64,000 nt of DNA, from assembly GCA_022266195.1 (NCBI GenBank), contig WHVY01000001.1:20646001-20710000 (forward strand), given 5' to 3'. Every line of letters begins with the position of its first letter. The stretch's first letter is position 1. The notes below the pieces were generated by a model. The model searched no databases. It was not told the DNA's origin and saw nothing but the letters and a program-made list of their open reading frames with translations. This document shows positions 60,864-64,000 of this stretch, piece after piece. This DNA comes from Tetranychus cinnabarinus. Taxonomy: Eukaryota > Arthropoda > Arachnida > Trombidiformes > Tetranychidae. The position numbers and the translations under genes were made by a program.

Positions 60864-63620
60864 CTTGCAAGAAATAGGCGAATGTCGATTACACGGGCAA
60901 AATATTGTGTTAACTATGAGAATGTAACACATTTTAGCAGACTGTCATCACAATAGAATCAACAATCAAAGGTAAAACCGGAAAACAGGAGAATGGACAC
61001 ATTTTTGGTTAAATTATCAACGCAAAGGAAACGATCAAGAAACAATTGTTAACAAAAAAGTATATCACATGTTAATGATGACATGTGATTTTATCGCGGT
61101 AATAGCGTAAAGAGCGAAATTTAAAATCAATGGAAGGAGCAAATTTTTTTGCCAAAATTAATTATTAAATTCATTTTTAGCTATTAATTTTTTTAATAAT
61201 CCAAGCTGACGTTATTTTATTTGCTAACATTATTATACTCCTTGCCCATTGAACCATTTTAGCTAAAATTCCCACAGAAATGAATGAAAAAAAAGGAAAA
61301 TCAGTTTTAATATAATTTTTCATATTAGATTTTTATATCCATTTTCAACAGGAAAAAATTGTTACACAAGTATTATAGTTAATCGAGCAAAGCCCACTTT
61401 TCAAGTGGCCCCAACCACACCCATGATGATCATTGTATTTATATTTGGTAAATCAATAGCAATTAAGATTGGATGAGAAAACATTTCAACCAACAAAAAG
61501 TCTTTGCCTTTTACCCGTTTCAGTTTTGTTTTTGTTTCTTTCATCAGGAAGTTTATTTCCGTGGATTGGTTTTTATATTTTGTCGGTTAAATGACTGACT
61601 GACTGACTGATTGACTGATTGACCCAAAGGTTATAGACAGTAGAAGTAATTTAATGATACCTTTAATTTAGTCAGTTAATTGTTACTTATGCATTTAATG
61701 GTAATATTAATTGATAGCTAATAGTTTTTCATGATTTATAATGATTTTTTCTCCCTTCTCTTTTTTCTCTCCTTGTTTTTCAAGAACCTCACGAATTACC
61801 ATGAAGATAATACAATATACAGATAAAGATTTGAAAGATGAAAATGATGATGATGGCTAAAATAATAACAATAAAAAACAAGAAATAAATATTACCATTG
61901 AATGAAAGATTATGATTGGTATCAATAAATATTGCCATCGATTAAACTTGTTCAACTTGGTACGGAAATGAAATCTGTTGAAGCAAATGGATGATGAACT
62001 TTGATGGGTTAGCAGGTTTTGGGTAAAAGATGAGCATTGAAGATGATGGCGATGATGATGGTGCGATGATAGTGAAGATGAAAAAGAGAGTTAATTTGAT
62101 TGAACTTCTAGATTTTAAGATGTTTTTTTGTTTCTCTCTTGATCATTCTCTGTATCATCATCTTTATCTTCTTTAAATCTTCTTTTTTTTCTCGGTTGGA
62201 TTTGACGATGATGATGATGTTGATATTGGTAAACACTTCTTTAAAAAAAGGCCACAGGGTATCGGTTGACGGGCGTACCAGTCCATCTTACGCTTCATCA
62301 TTTATCCTCTTCTTTAAAGTTTACTAATGCTTACAATTAATTTCAAAAATAAGAAGAAATATTTCTCTTTTTTTAACTTGCTTTTTCTCATCTTTCATCA
62401 TCTTTTTTCTTCCTTCCATTCGCATATTTGTTATTGAAATTATTGAACACAAAAATAGGTTGGACTTGAAGCTTGTTTGTTTTTTGGTCGTTGAATTAAT
62501 TTATTTGATTGACCTTTGGGCTTGTAAAATCATTTTTCAAAGATGATCATGACACAAATGCCTTGTAATGAAGATGAAATTGAGATGAGATGAAGTTTTC
62601 GATTGTTTCCAGTTGATTTGTCTTCTGTCTTCAAGTGTGATGTTGGACCAGAATGAAAGAGTTTTGTTTTCCTTCCAATCATTGTTCCGGATGTAAATGT
62701 TTTCATCTCATTTTTTTGCCTTCTTTCATGATGTTGTTATTGACACTTAGCTGTTGAAAGTTGAAAGTAAGAGAGTGAGGCAAATTAAATAACTACACCT
62801 TAGATAAGATTCAGGTTGAAATCCAGGCAAAAGAATCACAAAATTATGGTTAACCCTGGCAAATTGAGCACACTTGGCTGGGTTCATGTTAATTGTGACT
62901 CTTAGATTCCATTAATTTAAATTGTTTACCTTTGTTGTCTCCGGACCACACTGACATCATTGTGCATTCTCTAGGTAAAATAACCATCAGATGTTTTCAG
63001 CATTGAGTAACGCGATGCATCTAGAATGTAATTACAAAAAAAGGAGAACAATAAATGAAAAAATGAACAATACTGGCTGTTATAAGAGGTTACATATTGT
63101 AACAATGATTATAATAATTACAGATGAGCTTAAAGGTTGACACAACCTCAGGCCACCAACATACAACGGCGTGGTCCTTATTTAAGCAAAAAGATAGGCC
63201 AGGAACACACAAAATTTGGATATTCATACAATACTGTACTTTACTGTTGAAAATGCTGGTAGTTGACATTCATCTAGTAAAGGAAAGAAATAAATAAAGG
63301 TAAATTAGAAAGGTAGAAAGAGGAATAAAAATGAAAATGAGATTCCATTTGGGCAAAATTATAGCTTTAATCTAACTTTGGGTAGACCTAATTGAAAAAA
63401 ATAGGCAACTTTAGAAGTGCTTTTTTCTATTAGTAATAGTAAGCTATCATTTTAAACTTCTTACTTTTTCTCTTTCTCTCTGTTAATCGTCTACCTGTAA
63501 GAAGGTCTACTTCAAGAAAGGTTAGCTTCAATTTAGCTTGTCTATAGTTAGACTAAATACGCACCTAGACTATGATAATTTGCCTAACATAGTTATGCAA
63601 AGGCAAACTACTTGAGTGAA
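60864..63620. other. Spacer without recognised gene
   Basis: AT-rich, with a GACT tetranucleotide run near 61592-61612 and GAT repeats near 62040-62065. No supportable gene. Confidence 0.5.
61592..61612 (+). repeat. GACT tetranucleotide repeat
   Basis: Short run of TGACTGACTGACTGA, slightly degenerate at its end (GATTGACTGATTGA). Confidence 0.85.
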
Positions 63621-63799
63621 TCATTTTTTTCTAGAAATCATATCAAGAAATGATTTTTGCATCTTTTGCTCCTGCCATTCGAATCGATCGTGGTTTATTC
63701 CAATGTCATAAATAACAGTTTCAGTTGAGTTCCTTTGCTTTGTGCCTTTCAAAATAAAAGTGGTTCCATCACAATAATACAGCGAAACTTCATATTTGA
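63621..63799 (-). CDS. Candidate terminal exon, unknown protein
   Basis: An uninterrupted minus-strand frame of about 59 codons ending in TGA at 63621-63623. It reads like protein: YEVSLYYCDGTTFILKGTKQ, then IYDIGINHDRFEWQEQKMQK. It has no early ATG, so it would have to be a spliced 3' exon, but the acceptor on its right is weak. Family not recognised. Confidence 0.22.
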
Positions 63800-64000
63800 C
63801 AGATCATTTACGGATGATGATAGTAATAACGTATACAAATAATAACAGTATGAGGTTTTGGTTCTCCTTTTATTCCCGTTTGCACGAATCTGATGATGGC
63901 CATGTTGATTTTACCTAGAAAGGTAATGGTTAAGAAAGGAGAACAAAAAATATTAGAGAACATCATTTCAATAAAAAGATTTATCAAGATAAATGTGATA

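Noticed and set aside
62139..62327. 62-codon frame with a locally GC-richer stretch near 62262-62300
   Set aside because: I tried it as an exon in several frames on both strands and recognised nothing; splice sites are weak.
1..64000. CRISPR arrays, operons, ribosome binding sites
   Set aside because: The window is eukaryotic with spliced genes; no regularly spaced direct repeats of CRISPR type were seen.

Overview
The window is AT-rich eukaryotic DNA with intron-split genes, almost all GT-AG with many introns of 50-80 bases. Gene content (talin, PLOD, B3GALNT2, insulin-like peptide, OIG-4-like Ig protein, SPDEF/Ets98B, CNNM) points to an arthropod. Base composition, compact introns and many ATG/ATC trinucleotide tracts fit a mite (Acari), but that last step is inference.

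Layout. (1) 1-3.9 kb: the 3' part of a minus-strand talin (rhea) region in which one FERM F1 exon and its flanks occur twice, about 99% identical and 3.02 kb apart, with a third, decayed fragment. (2) 3.9-13.4 kb: no recognisable coding exons. (3) 13.4-15.5 kb: a complete nine-exon B3GALNT2-like glycosyltransferase on the minus strand. It is divergent from (4) a 15-coding-exon lysyl hydroxylase (PLOD) at 16.4-27.8 kb on the plus strand. The 6.25-kb intron 11 of PLOD holds two complete genes on the opposite strand: an 88-residue insulin-like peptide and a 165-residue secreted single-Ig protein of the OIG-4 type.

(5) 29.9-39.2 kb is a transposon-rich block. It contains a 700-bp fold-back element with a tRNA-like Pol III promoter in each arm, a small Tc1-type MITE, a 4.4-kb pogo/Tigger-like element with perfect terminal repeats and two convergent genes, two MITEs nested inside that element, and a decayed mariner-type transposase. 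The pogo-like element is tiled with the palindrome AACGTT about once per 105 bases, through coding and non-coding parts alike. This is the least explained signal in the window.

(6) 40.6-43.1 kb carries two intron-containing fragments copied from the B3GALNT2 gene, one inside intron 1 of (7) a four-exon SPDEF/Ets98B transcription factor (42.3-49.7 kb). (8) 53.5-57.3 kb is a complete three-exon CNNM metal transporter. (9) 57.3-64 kb has no confident gene, only two candidate exons on the minus strand.

The exon models of the six complete genes each close in frame end to end, which is the main support for them. They do not form a pathway. PLOD and B3GALNT2 share a divergent promoter region and both act in the secretory pathway. 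The nested ILP and Ig genes encode secreted proteins and may depend on the chromatin or transcription state of PLOD.
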